From: DASPHG01 sp963748315
GTDB taxonomy: Bacteria > Actinomycetota > Thermoleophilia > Solirubrobacterales > Thermoleophilaceae
Length of the DNA: 64,000 nt
NCBI GenBank assembly: GCA_963748315.1
Contig: CAVVIK010000006.1
Coordinates: 1,116,001-1,180,000 of the forward strand
Direction of reading: 5' to 3'
The position numbers and the translations under genes were made by a program. The notes beneath the pieces were generated by a model that was not told the DNA's origin, did not search any database, and worked only from the letters and a program-made list of their open reading frames with translations. This document shows, in pieces, positions 18,907 to 30,495 of the stretch (within the stretch, counting starts at the first letter, position 1; the number at the start of each line of letters is the position of its first letter).

Positions 18907-19899
18907 ATGAAGGCAATGGTCCTCGCAGCCGGGCTCGGCACCCGGCTCAAGCCGATCACGTTCGAGATCCCGAAGCCGATGGTGCCGGTCCTCGACCGGC
19001 CCGTGATGGCGCACATCGTGAACCTGCTGCGCGGACAGGGCTTCGACGACCTGATCGCGAACCTCCACTACTTCCCGAACTCGATCAAGAACTACTTCGG
19101 GGACGAGCTCACCTGGAGCTTCGAGGAGGAGCTCCTCGGCACCGCCGGCGGGGTGCGCAACGTGGCGGACTTCTTCGGCGACGACCCGGTCGTCGTCATC
19201 TCGGGCGACGCGCTGACCGACATCGACATGCGCAAGCTGCTGGAGCGCCACGAGAGCGCGGGCGGGATCGGGACGCTCACCGTGAAGAGGGTCCCCGACA
19301 CGCGCGAGTACGGCGTCGTGATCCACGACGCCGACGGCCGCATCCAGGGGTTCCAGGAGAAGCCGGAGCCGGCCGAGGCGCTGTCGGACCTCGGCAACTG
19401 CGGCATCTACGTCTTCAGCCCGGAGATCTTCGACTACTTCCCCGACCGCCCGTTCGTGGACTGGGCGCAGGACGTCTTCCCGGCGCTGCTCGAGAACGAC
19501 GTGCCGTTCTACGTGCACGAGATCGACGAGTACTGGAACGACGTCGGCTCACTGCACGAGCTGCGCTCCGGGACCTTCGACGCCCTGGAGGGCAAGCTCC
19601 GGATCGAGCGCAGCGGCACCGAGCTCGACGAGGGGCTCTTCGTCGGCGAGGGCACCGAGCTGGAGGACGTCACGTTCGTCGGCCCGCCGGTGTGGGTCGG
19701 GCGCGACTGCGAGATCGGCGTCGGGACGCGGCTGATGGGGCCGCTCGTGATCGGCGACAACTGCAGGATCGGCGACACGTCGGCGCTGCGCGACACGATC
19801 GTCTTCCCCGGCACCGAGCTCGCGGCGGGGACGATCCTGATCGACGCGATCGCCGGCCACGTCGGGATCGCGGAGAGCCTTAGAGACCTGCCACGTTGA
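18907..19899 (+). CDS. Sugar-phosphate nucleotidyltransferase (mannose-1-phosphate guanylyltransferase-like), second copy
   Basis: 330 residues from ATG 18907, 13 bases after the previous stop. Pyrophosphorylase signature LAAGLGTRLKPITFEIPKPM, LGTAGGVRN and SGDALTDIDMR are at the N terminus; DYWNDVGSLHELR-like sequence (EIDEYWNDVGSLHELR) closes the catalytic domain. Residues of about 245-320 are hexapeptide beta-helix repeats (VWVGRDCEIGVGTRLMG, IGDNCRIGDTSAL). Diverged from the copy at 10874-11905, especially in the insert regions, so they may make different sugar nucleotides. Its last 20 bases overlap the convergent lipoprotein gene. Confidence 0.8.
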   Translation: MKAMVLAAGLGTRLKPITFEIPKPMVPVLDRPVMAHIVNLLRGQGFDDLIANLHYFPNSIKNYFGDELTWSFEEELLGTAGGVRNVADFFGDDPVVVISGDALTDIDMRKLLERHESAGGIGTLTVKRVPDTREYGVVIHDADGRIQGFQEKPEPAEALSDLGNCGIYVFSPEIFDYFPDRPFVDWAQDVFPALLENDVPFYVHEIDEYWNDVGSLHELRSGTFDALEGKLRIERSGTELDEGLFVGEGTELEDVTFVGPPVWVGRDCEIGVGTRLMGPLVIGDNCRIGDTSALRDTIVFPGTELAAGTILIDAIAGHVGIAESLRDLPR

Positions 19900-20314
19900 A
19901 CCCGACGGAGGCGTCGAGCTTTCGACCCGTTTCCGGCGCGGTGAAGGACTTGACGATCCGATAGCGGCCTGGCTCGAGGTCCGTTGGCAACCTGATGTCC
20001 TCGCGCTCTCGCTTGCCTGCGTCGACGATCTTCAGGATCAGGGCGAACGCGGCATCGCGGTTGATCCAGCGCCAGTCTCCTTCCACGAAGTGCTCGAGCC
20101 GGTACACGAGGCCGTACTCGAGCCGCGTGCGCGTGTTGTTCTCCACCGTCAGCGTCAGCGTGTCGCCGGGGTGCGGGCTCTCGAGATCGAGGCTGAGCAC
20201 AACGCCGCGGCTCTCGGATCGCGGCGGCTCGGGCGCCGGTGTGGTCGGGTCGCTCGAGTCACCGCCGCCGCAAGACGCCAGGACGAGTGTCGCGATGAGA
20301 GCGAATCTCCACAT
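19880..20314 (-). CDS. Small lipoprotein with Ig-like domain
   Basis: 144 residues. Signal peptide with lipobox LVLASC, cysteine at residue 15, then a Ser/Thr/Pro linker and one beta-sandwich-like domain (LTLTVENNTRTRLEYGLVYRLE, DWRWINRDAAF, LEPGRYRIVKSF) similar to the bacterial Ig-like domains of Gram-positive lipoproteins. The same domain forms the C terminus of the murein hydrolase just upstream on this strand, with matching WRWINRDA and LEPGRYRIV blocks, so one arose by duplication from the other. Probably anchored outside the membrane near that enzyme; function unknown. Confidence 0.7.
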   Translation of the reverse strand: MWRFALIATLVLASCGGGDSSDPTTPAPEPPRSESRGVVLSLDLESPHPGDTLTLTVENNTRTRLEYGLVYRLEHFVEGDWRWINRDAAFALILKIVDAGKREREDIRLPTDLEPGRYRIVKSFTAPETGRKLDASVGFNVAGL

Positions 20315-20359
20315 CGGTGGAACTACGGCGGCGGTTGCCGATCTGTCACGAAGGCAGCT

Positions 20360-22243
20360 CTAGTCGACCGTGAACTGAGCGGAGGCGCCGTAAGCGTCCA
20401 GTCCGCTCCGGACGGGGAGAAGGACCTCACGATCCGGTAGCGCCCGGGCTCGAGGTGCTCCGGCAATTGGATCTCCTCGTGCTCCGTCTTCCCGGCTTCG
20501 ACGACCTGCAGCAGAGCCCTGAAGAGGGCGTCGCGGTTGATCCAGCGCCAGCGATCGCCCACCCGCTGTTCGAGCCGGTACGCGCCGCTGTATTCGAGCG
20601 GCGTGTCGCCGAAGTTCTCCAGCGTGAGCCGCAGCTGCGTCGCCCGCATGCGCACGCATCGGTTCGAGCGCGAGCGACACGTGCGGCCCGTACGGGACGA
20701 GCGGGCGCTGGTCCTCGATCAGCGCCTCGTACAGCGGCATGAAAGCCTCGCCGCTCCGGCCGACCGTCACGTGGAACGCGCCGGGCTCCTCGACCCATGC
20801 GATCACGTCGAGCGCCTGGAGGCGCTCGAGTAGGAAACGCAGCACGGATTCGGCGCGTGGCTTGGCGATGTCGATCGCGAAGCCTGTCGTGTGGAGTGAG
20901 AACTCCGACGTCGCCTGGATGTTCGTCCGCACGAGCAGCTCCTGGTAGGGGAGGTCGCGCACCGTGCTCGTGACCCGCAGCGTGCCGTGCCCGGCGGTGC
21001 GGCGGTACTCCTTCGCGATGTAGAGAAGGGTCGCGAGCGCCTCGGGCCGGAGGCCGCGGTAGAGGATCTTCGGCTGGTCGAGCCGCCGCGCGAGCGAGCC
21101 CATCTTGCGGCTGGGGCGAAAAGCCAGCCGCTTCGGTGCATCCGGCAGCGGCACGAGCTCGTCACGCTTGTACGCGAAGCGGAGGTCCTTGTCGTCCTCG
21201 TAGGGCGAATAGCGCGACTCCGGTCGCAGCACCTCCTCGGCACTCGCCTTCGCCGTCTGGAGCTCGATCTGCCGCTCCAGTTCGTCCGGGTCGTCCCGCG
21301 CCAGCCGCAGGATCTCGCGCGATGCCAGCACCTTGAAGAGGTAGTGGCGCGAGTCGTCGCCGAGGGTCGTGAGGAGATCCCACGTGCGCGGGTTCTGCGT
21401 TGGCGACGAGTTGTAGTAGAGCTGCGGCCACGACAGCTCGTAACGCTTGACGGTCCGGAATGTCGTGCGGGCGACGGCGCGGGGGGCTATGTAGGTGTCG
21501 ATCACGGTCTTCAGGTTCCCGATCCCCATGTGGTACGAGGAGACGGCGAGGTCCTCGCGGCCGAACTGCCGACCGGCGATCGTCAGGTAGCGCACAGCGG
21601 CGGCCAGCGACTTCTTGGGATCGAAGCGCTCGTCGACGACCGGGCGCTCACGCAACAGGTGGCGCACCTCGCGCCGCGCGGCGCGCCTCTTCTTCGCCTT
21701 GCGTGAGATCTCCGCGCGGCGCCGCTCGCGCGCGAGCTCCTGGTTGATCTCGAGGCTGCGCGCCAGATCCACGCGCATCCCGAGCAGGGCCGTCGCCGTC
21801 GACGGGATGATCTGCATCAGCCCGGTCGCACTGTTTGGCGTCCCATCCGCCATCACCGTCGGCCGCCCTGCGCTTTCGAGGAACAGCATCGCCTCGAGAT
21901 AGCTGGGATCGACAGGCGAGCCGGCGGCCGCGTCCTCGACCTCGTCCCTCCAGCGCGTCGTGCGGTCCACGCTGCGCTCCACGCCGCCGGGGCTCAGCTC
22001 GTACACGACGTGGGCCATCCCGCGGCTTCCGCGCGCGAGGAACTCGTCCTCGTCCTGGGGGTCGTATGCGAACGGCTGGAACGCCGCGGCGTCGTACGGA
22101 GGAGCGCCCGGCTTCGGTGCCGCGGGCGTCGGCTCCGGCGCGGCCGGTGGCGAGTCGTCGCCGCGCAGCAGCGCGACCGCGAGCGTGATCACCGCCAGCA
22201 CGAGCGCGGCACCGGCGCCGGCGATGGCGGCGTCGCGCTTCAC
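20360..22243 (-). CDS. Secreted murein hydrolase: lytic transglycosylase plus M15-like (DUF5715) domain and Ig-like tail; two compensating frameshifts
   Basis: About 627 codons. Residues 8-27 are a membrane anchor or signal. About residues 105-260 form a lytic transglycosylase: LFLESAGRP (catalytic Glu), NSATGLMQIIPSTA and SYHMGIGNLKTVI. About residues 400-500 carry a VanY/M15-like zinc site, SEFSLHTTGFAIDI and GAFHVTV, matching DUF5715. The C terminus is the Ig-like domain shared with the next gene, but it reads in another frame from about 20650 to 20400 (RLTLENFGDTPLEY, DRWRWINRDALF) before returning for the last residues (ASAQFTVD). The two shifts cancel, which suggests small sequencing indels. 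Role: cutting both glycan and peptide of peptidoglycan. Confidence 0.75.
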   Translation of the reverse strand: MKRDAAIAGAGAALVLAVITLAVALLRGDDSPPAAPEPTPAAPKPGAPPYDAAAFQPFAYDPQDEDEFLARGSRGMAHVVYELSPGGVERSVDRTTRWRDEVEDAAAGSPVDPSYLEAMLFLESAGRPTVMADGTPNSATGLMQIIPSTATALLGMRVDLARSLEINQELARERRRAEISRKAKKRRAARREVRHLLRERPVVDERFDPKKSLAAAVRYLTIAGRQFGREDLAVSSYHMGIGNLKTVIDTYIAPRAVARTTFRTVKRYELSWPQLYYNSSPTQNPRTWDLLTTLGDDSRHYLFKVLASREILRLARDDPDELERQIELQTAKASAEEVLRPESRYSPYEDDKDLRFAYKRDELVPLPDAPKRLAFRPSRKMGSLARRLDQPKILYRGLRPEALATLLYIAKEYRRTAGHGTLRVTSTVRDLPYQELLVRTNIQATSEFSLHTTGFAIDIAKPRAESVLRFLLERLQALDVIAWVEEPGAFHVTVGRSGEAFMPLYEALIEDQRPLVPYGPHVSLALEPMRAHAGDAAAAHAGELRRHAARIQRRVPARTAGGRSLALDQPRRPLQGSAAGRRSREDGARGDPIAGAPRARALPDREVLLPVRSGLDAYGASAQFTVD

Positions 22244-23208
22244 GCGGCGCGCGCGAGCTCGCGCACGAGGTCGGCGGCGGGCCGGATGTCGTGGAGCCGC
22301 GCGACCGACTCGCCGGCGTAGAGCGCGCCGGCGTCGAGCAGGTTCGACGGCCCGTCGGCGGTCGGCGCGAGCGGCCCGAAGAACGGCCGCGCGGCCGTCT
22401 GCGAAGCCGCGAGCCGCACCGTGGCGCCCAGCGGCAGCCGGGCGAGAGCCGGGGCCGACGCGCGCTGCACCGCCGACAGCCAGCGCGGCATGCGCCCGTC
22501 GCGGTCGAGCCAGCGCTCGGTTGCCTCGTTCCAGATCACCCGGTGCCGCGCCGGCCAGCCCATGCCGAACAGGGTCGTCACGACGGTCTCGCGCGACTCC
22601 ATCAGGCGTTGCTTGTAGGCGCGCGCCGCGTTCGCCTCCTCGCTCAGCACGAAGCGCGTGCCGAGCACCGCGGCCGCAGCGCCCGCCGCCAGCGCTTCAT
22701 CGACGTCGTCCGCGTCCGCGATGCCGCCCGCCACGAGCACTGAAACCTCGTCCGGCAGCGCGGCTCGAACTCGCTCGAGCAGCTTCAGCGCGGGCACGGT
22801 GCCGCGCACGTGGCCGCCGGCCTCGGCGCCCTGCGCGATCACCCCGTCGGCCCCGGCCGCGACGGCGGCCTGTGCCTCCTCGACCGAGCCGGCCTGATGC
22901 AGCCATGGGCGCTCGGTAGACCGCCGGGGCCGGCCGCTGAACGTGACGACGACGTCGGCAGTGCTCGCCGCCTCCCAGTGCTCGCGCCGCGCGAACGGAA
23001 GCAGCAGGTTCGCGGCCACGGGCCGGTCGGTTCGCTCGCGCACCGCCGCAATCTCCGCGCTCATCCGGTCCGCGTCCTCGATCCCGACCGTCCCCAGCCC
23101 GCCGGCGCTCGACACGGCACCTGCCAGTGCCCCGCGCGACACGCCGCCGCCCATGCCCGCCTGCACGACGGGCAGCTCGACCCCGAGTCGCTCGAACAGC
23201 GCGGTCAA
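22240..23208 (-). CDS. Nitronate monooxygenase / 2-nitropropane dioxygenase-like flavoprotein
   Basis: 322 residues. FMN-dependent TIM-barrel enzyme of the nitronate monooxygenase family. Seen: VVQAGMGGGVSRGALAGAVS at the N terminus, GADGVIAQGAEAGGHVRG with the catalytic-region His, VLVAGGIADADDVDEALAAGA and AVLGTRFVLSEEA forming the phosphate loop. Length is slightly short but complete. Family members oxidise nitronates or act as enoyl reductases; the physiological substrate is unknown. Start overlaps the CtaG stop and its stop overlaps the murein hydrolase start by four bases, so three genes are tightly coupled on this strand. Confidence 0.8.
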   Translation of the reverse strand: MTALFERLGVELPVVQAGMGGGVSRGALAGAVSSAGGLGTVGIEDADRMSAEIAAVRERTDRPVAANLLLPFARREHWEAASTADVVVTFSGRPRRSTERPWLHQAGSVEEAQAAVAAGADGVIAQGAEAGGHVRGTVPALKLLERVRAALPDEVSVLVAGGIADADDVDEALAAGAAAAVLGTRFVLSEEANAARAYKQRLMESRETVVTTLFGMGWPARHRVIWNEATERWLDRDGRMPRWLSAVQRASAPALARLPLGATVRLAASQTAARPFFGPLAPTADGPSNLLDAGALYAGESVARLHDIRPAADLVRELARAA

Positions 23209-24026
23209 GCAGGCGCCGCCCGCTCGAGGCGTTCGCGGCGCTGTTCCTCCGCCTCGGACTGGGTCAGCATCTGCACGAACAGGACGACGAAGGCGACCAG
23301 CAGCACGACGGACTGCTCGAGCATCATCATCGCGCCGCCGACGTTCTGGTCCTCGACGGCGGTCAGGCCCCAGATCCGCGGCACCGTCTCGTAGTGCTCA
23401 TAGGCGACGCTGGTCGACCACGTCAGGTACAGGCCGAGGCCGGCAAGCCCGAGCTTCGCCGCGGCGATATAGGCGAACGGCCACATGCCCCGCATCCGCC
23501 GCCGCATCGGCACCGGCTGGATCAGCGGCCACCAGAGCGCGACGCCCGCCGTGAAGAACGACGCGTGTTCGAGCGCGTGCACGATCTCGGAATCGATCGC
23601 CGCGTCGTACAGCGCCGGGATGTGCCACAGGTAGATCAGGCCGAACCACAGAGCGAGCCCCGTGAGTGGATGGGCGAAGCGGCCGAGCGCGCGCTCCACG
23701 GCGACCAGCCGCCGCGTCGCCGGCCGCATGATCACGCGCGACAGTGCCAGCAGCAGGAACACGGGCGCGAGGTCTCCGAGCAGTATGTGCTGGAGCATGT
23801 GCATCGAGAAGAGGTAGTCCTCGCCGAGCCCGTCGATCGGCGAGACGACCGCCGCGGTGAGGGCGACCAGCCCGAGGGCGAAGAACAAGAGCTCGACCGG
23901 GCCGGCCCCGCGGCCGCCCTCCTCGCGCCGCGCCGCCCGCCATCGCCAGAGGTAGATCCCGGCATAGAGCGCGAGCGCCCCGAGCACGCTGAGGGACAGG
24001 TTCCAGTGGACGTCCGGATGGGTCAC
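23205..24026 (-). CDS. CtaG-type cytochrome c oxidase assembly membrane protein
   Basis: 273 residues from GTG 24026; a TTG at 24050 would add eight residues but run into the divergent ComF start. Seven or so transmembrane helices with histidines typical of the Gram-positive caa3 CtaG family: FSMHMLQHILLGDLAPVFLLL, LIYLWHIPALYD and VHALEHASFF. The family is needed for cytochrome c oxidase biogenesis, probably copper delivery. No oxidase subunit gene lies in the window, so this is a detached accessory gene. Overlaps the start of the nitronate monooxygenase gene by four bases. Confidence 0.8.
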   Translation of the reverse strand: MTHPDVHWNLSLSVLGALALYAGIYLWRWRAARREEGGRGAGPVELLFFALGLVALTAAVVSPIDGLGEDYLFSMHMLQHILLGDLAPVFLLLALSRVIMRPATRRLVAVERALGRFAHPLTGLALWFGLIYLWHIPALYDAAIDSEIVHALEHASFFTAGVALWWPLIQPVPMRRRMRGMWPFAYIAAAKLGLAGLGLYLTWSTSVAYEHYETVPRIWGLTAVEDQNVGGAMMMLEQSVVLLVAFVVLFVQMLTQSEAEEQRRERLERAAPA

Positions 24027-24085
24027 GCGCCGGGATTGTCGCAGTGGCAACGCCGCTTTCGGTCACAGGCGCCGAAGGTCGCCCG

Positions 24086-24701
24086 GTGCGCCTTCTGTCG
24101 CTGCTCGCGCCGCCGCTCTGCGTGGCGTGCCGGATGCCGACCGCGGACCGGGCGGTCCTGTGCCCCGGATGCCGCGCGGTCGCTCGAGCACCTCCCCAAG
24201 ACACCCGCCGCGCTCCAAGGCCTGAGCGTCTGGGCGCCGGTCGCGTACGAGGGTCCCGCGCGCGCGGTGGTGCGCCGCCTCAAGTTCGCGGGCGCCACCG
24301 CGCTGGCCGCCCACATGGCCGCCGCGATCGTCGCGAACGCGCCCGCGGGGACGCTCGAGCATCCGCTCGTCCCCGTCCCGTCACCGCGCGCGCGCCGGCG
24401 GGGGCGGGGGTTCTGCCACGCCGCGATGCTGGCGCTCGCGGTCGCGAGCCGCACGGGCCTGCCCGTCGCGCCCCTGCTCGAGCGCGCGGGCGACGGCCGC
24501 CGCCAGGTCGGGCGCGCGCGCAGCCAGCGCGTCCGCACGCCGCCCCGCTTCGCGGCGGTCAGGCGCGCTCCCGGGCCGGTGGTTCTGGTCGACGACGTCG
24601 TGACGACCGGCGCGACCCTGGGCGCGTGCGCACAGGCCCTACGCGCCGCTGGGTGCACTTGCGAAATCGCGCTCGCCTACGCCCGTACCCCGGTGAGATA
24701 A
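24086..24701 (+). CDS. ComF family phosphoribosyltransferase-like protein, one frameshift
   Basis: The N terminus carries a ComF zinc ribbon, PPLCVACR and LCPGCRA. After about 24183 the match continues in another frame: EHLPKTPAALQGLSVWAPV, YEGPARAVVRRLKFAG, PLVPVPSPRARRRGRGF and the phosphoribosyl-pyrophosphate loop VVLVDDVVTTGATL, ending at 24701. About 205 residues when joined. ComF proteins help process incoming DNA in competence, though many homologues have unknown roles. GTG 24086 follows GAAGG at good spacing; GTG 24044 is an alternative. The single shift within conserved sequence suggests an indel in the assembly. Confidence 0.7.
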
Positions 24702-24731
24702 TCACCTTCTCCCGAACCCCTGGAGGGTCGA

Positions 24732-25073
24732 ATGAAGATCGAGGTCAAGGGTCGGAACTTCGCGGTCACGGACGAGATCCGCCAGAAGATCGAGAAGCGC
24801 TTCGAGAAGGTCGGCAGGCAGGTATCCGACCTGGCCACGCTCGAGATCGAGCTGTCGGAGGAGCGAAACCCCTCGATCCGGGAGAAGTGCGTCGCCGAGG
24901 CGACGCTCTTTCTCAAGGGCGCGACCCTCCGGGCGAAGGACTCCTCGGAGTCGATGTCGCACACCGTCAACCTGGTGGCCGACGAGCTGGCGCGGCAGGT
25001 GAAGCGGCACCGCGACAAGCGCCGCGGACGCAGGGAATCGGCCCGCGTCGAGGCCAGGCCGGCCGAGTCGTAG
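24732..25073 (+). CDS. hpf: Ribosome hibernation promoting factor, short form (HPF/RaiA family)
   Basis: 113 residues. Starts MKIEVKGRNFAVTDEIRQKIEKRFEKV and continues with the beta-alpha pattern of the S30AE domain, which binds in the decoding centre of idle ribosomes. The protein ends in a basic tail (KRHRDKRRGRRE) without the ~60-residue C-terminal dimerisation domain found in the long HPF of most actinobacteria, so 100S formation by this protein alone would be unexpected. Preceded by GGAGGG at ideal spacing. Lies 23 bases upstream of secA, as in many Gram-positives. Confidence 0.9.
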   Translation: MKIEVKGRNFAVTDEIRQKIEKRFEKVGRQVSDLATLEIELSEERNPSIREKCVAEATLFLKGATLRAKDSSESMSHTVNLVADELARQVKRHRDKRRGRRESARVEARPAES

Positions 25074-25096
25074 GCCGGAGCTATCCTCGGTAGCCA

Positions 25097-27894
<2,798 letters not shown>

Positions 27895-27917
<23 letters not shown>

Positions 27918-28509
27918 GCCGCTCGTAGCAATCCTCGGTGGCGTGCGCGATCGCGCTCGCCCGGGCCTTGTAACCCCGCTCGTCGACGTGTGTCGCGTCG
28001 AAGCTGCTGCGCCAGTCCAGGTGGTCCATGACCATCGCCGCCCAGTCGACGATCACCAGGTTCGAGCGGCGCGCGGCCTCGCGGTCGAGGATCTCGTTCA
28101 ACGGCTCCCAGCCGTTCAGCTCCACCCCGAGGCGGATGACCGGGCGGTAGATGTTCGTCCACACGACGCAGCGCTCGGGTCCCGCCGCCCGGAGTGCTCG
28201 CCTTACCCCGCGCCTGAATCGCCTGCGGCGGTTCGGGTCGTCAACCGTTCCGATGCTGATGTGGACGACCGGCGCAAGCCGTTCGCCCCGGTCCCTCAAT
28301 GCGCGCGCCGTGCCGGGCAGGTGACGATCGACCTCGACGTCTTGGCGCACGCGCCAGTCGGGCAGCGCGTCCGCCATGTACGGCTCGGTGCCGACGGCGA
28401 GCGAGTCGCCGTAGACGAACAGCTTTCGGGGCACCTCGGCCGCCGCCGACGCTGGAAGGGCGAGTCCCACGGCCAGCGCGGCGCAGGCCAGAGTCCGCGC
28501 GCGAGTCAC
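27895..28509 (-). CDS. Secreted SGNH/GDSL hydrolase-like protein
   Basis: 204 residues from GTG 28509. Cleavable signal peptide (LACAALAVGLALPASAAA). Block I of SGNH hydrolases, VYGDSLAVGTEPY, holds the nucleophile Ser; a late DATHVDERGYKARA matches block V with catalytic Asp and His; WTNIYRP lies at the position of the middle block. Family members are esterases or acyl-hydrolases acting outside the cell, often on cell-wall sugars. Substrate unknown. Starts 23 bases from the divergent prfB. Confidence 0.75.
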
Positions 28510-28532
28510 CCTCTCACGATAGTCTGCGATCC

Positions 28533-29619
28533 ATGTCACCGGGCGCCGATCTCCGCGACCAGCTGAAGCTGCTCGCGGACTATCTTTGACCCGGATGCGC
28601 TGAGCGAGCGCGTCGCCGCGCTCGAGCACGAGATGCAGGCCCCGGGGTTCTGGGACGACCAGGCCGCCGCCGCGAAGGTCTCCAGCGAGCACGCACGGCT
28701 TCAGCGCCGGCTGGACACGTTCCGCTCGCTCGAATCCGACATCGCGGACCTGGAGGAACTCGAGGCGATGGATGACGACTCGCTCGCGGGCGAGCTCGCG
28801 CAGCAGCGCGCCTCGATCGAGTCGCGGCTGGCCGAGCTCGAGGAGGCGCGTCTGTTCGCGGGCCGCTACGACGCCGGCGACGCGGTCGTGTCGGTGAGCG
28901 CCGGCGCGGGTGGCACCGACGCGCAGGACTGGGCCGAGATGCTGCTGCGCCAGGAGATGCGCTGGGCCGAGCGGCGCGGATTCAAGGTCGAGATGCTCGA
29001 GGCGTCGCCGGGGGAGGAGGCCGGGCTCAAGTCCGCGGCGTTCATCGTCCGCGGTGACAATGCATACGGCCTGTTCTCGGCGGAGAAGGGCGTCCACCGG
29101 CTCGTGCGGATCTCACCGTTCGATGCCTCGTCCCGTCGCCACACCGCCTTCGCCCAGGTCGAGGTGTCGCCGCTCGTCGAGGAGGCGGTCGACGTGGACA
29201 TCGACGAGGGCGACCTTCAGGTCGACACCTATCGCGCCTCCGGCGCCGGCGGGCAGCACGTCAACAAGACCGACTCCGCGGTGCGGATCACGCACCGGCC
29301 GACGGGCATCGTCGTCCAGTGTCAGAACGAGCGCTCGCAGTCGTCGAACAAGGCGACAGCTATGAACATGCTGAAGTCGAAGCTCCTCGAGCTCGAGGAG
29401 CAGAAGCGCCGCGAGGAGATCGCGAAGGAGAAGGGGGAGGCGCAGGACGTAGCGTGGGGCTCGCAGATCCGGTCCTACGTCCTGCACCCGTACACGATGG
29501 CCAAGGACCATCGCACGAACCACGAGGTCGGGAACGTGCAGGGTGTCCTCGACGGCGACCTGGATGGGTTCGTCCGCGCCGAGCTCCTGCGCCGTGCGGG
29601 GTCGACCAACGGCGCTTAG
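28533..29619 (+). CDS. prfB: Peptide chain release factor 2 with programmed +1 frameshift
   Basis: Release factor 2 recognises UAA and UGA and frees the finished protein. Translation starts at ATG 28533; after 18 codons the frame meets CTT TGA C (TGA 28587-28589), the classical RF2 autoregulatory shift site, and continues in +1 as DPDALSERVAALEHEM. The codon layout GAC TAT CTT TGA C parallels the E. coli site, but the upstream Shine-Dalgarno-like stimulator is weak here (GCGGAC). The product has the GGQ loop GAGGQHVNKTDSAVRITH and C-terminal domain, about 361 residues. Low RF2 lets ribosomes shift and restores its level. Confidence 0.95.
28584..28590 (+). promoter_or_regulatory. RF2 programmed frameshift site CTTTGAC
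   Basis: Slippery CTT followed by in-frame TGA and C. Slow termination at UGA-C with RF2 shortage favours a +1 slip of the Leu tRNA onto UUU. The downstream frame encodes conserved RF2 sequence directly, so this stop is functional recoding and not an indel, unlike other shifts in this window. Confidence 0.93.
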
Positions 29620-29628
29620 ACTGAGCGC

Positions 29629-30483
29629 GTGACCCTCCGCGAGCCTACGCCTGCTGACACCGAGGCCTGCGCGCAGATCGTCTTCGACGCCTTCGGCGGG
29701 ATTCACGACCATCACCGTTTCGAGCGCGACTTTCCGGTGCTCGAGGCCGCCACCCAGATGATGGACGCCTGGATCCCGCACCCGTCGGTGTGGGGCGTCG
29801 TCGCCGAGAAGGACGGTCGCATCGTCGGCTCGAATTTCCTCGACGAGCGGAGTCCGATTCGCGGCGTCGGTCCGATCACGGTCGACCCGGAGGGCCAGAA
29901 CGCAGGAGTCGGCCGCAGGCTGATGGAGGCGGTGATCGAGCGCGGCGAGGGAGCGCCCGGCATCAGGCTGCTCCAGGACGCCTTCCACATGCGCTCGCTC
30001 TGCCTGTACGAATCGCTCGGCTTCGACGTGAAGGAGCCGGTTGCCGTGACCACCGGCAAGCCGCGCAGCGGGCCGGTCGACGGGGTGGAGGTACGCCCGC
30101 TTGCGGAGCCGGACATCGACGAGTGCGGTGAGCTGTGCGAGCGAGTCCACGGCTTCCCGCGCACGAATGAGCTCCCGGACGCGCTGCACGCTATGACGCC
30201 GTTCGTCGCGGTGCGCGACGGCCGCATCACGGCCTACTCCACGAGTGTGTCCTTCTGGCCCATGAATCACGGCGTTGCCGAGACCGAGGACGACATGCGC
30301 GCGCTGCTTCTGGGCGCAGCCGCGGCCAGCGGGGAGCCGCTCGCGTTTCTTGTCCCGCTGCGCTCGCCGCTGTTCCGCTGGGCGCTCGGCGAAGGACTCC
30401 GGCTCGTGAAGCCGATGAACGTGATGGCAATGGGCGAGTACCACGAGCCGCGCGGCTCGTGGTTCCCCTCTGTCCTGTACTGA
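29629..30483 (+). CDS. GNAT family N-acetyltransferase, tandem domains
   Basis: 284 residues from GTG 29629. Residues 1-140 form a clear GNAT fold with the acetyl-CoA loop VDPEGQNAGVGRRLMEAVI and C-terminal YESLGFD. Residues 150-284 look like a second, degenerate GNAT-like half (VRPLAEPDIDECGELCERVHGF, then VAVRDGRITAYST). Acceptor unknown. It follows prfB by nine bases and may be cotranscribed. Confidence 0.75.
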   Translation: MTLREPTPADTEACAQIVFDAFGGIHDHHRFERDFPVLEAATQMMDAWIPHPSVWGVVAEKDGRIVGSNFLDERSPIRGVGPITVDPEGQNAGVGRRLMEAVIERGEGAPGIRLLQDAFHMRSLCLYESLGFDVKEPVAVTTGKPRSGPVDGVEVRPLAEPDIDECGELCERVHGFPRTNELPDALHAMTPFVAVRDGRITAYSTSVSFWPMNHGVAETEDDMRALLLGAAAASGEPLAFLVPLRSPLFRWALGEGLRLVKPMNVMAMGEYHEPRGSWFPSVLY

Positions 30484-30495
30484 CCGCGGGAGTGG

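Noticed and set aside
28587..28589. TGA in prfB as an assembly error
   Set aside because: The context CTT TGA C and its position match the known RF2 recoding site, so it is functional.
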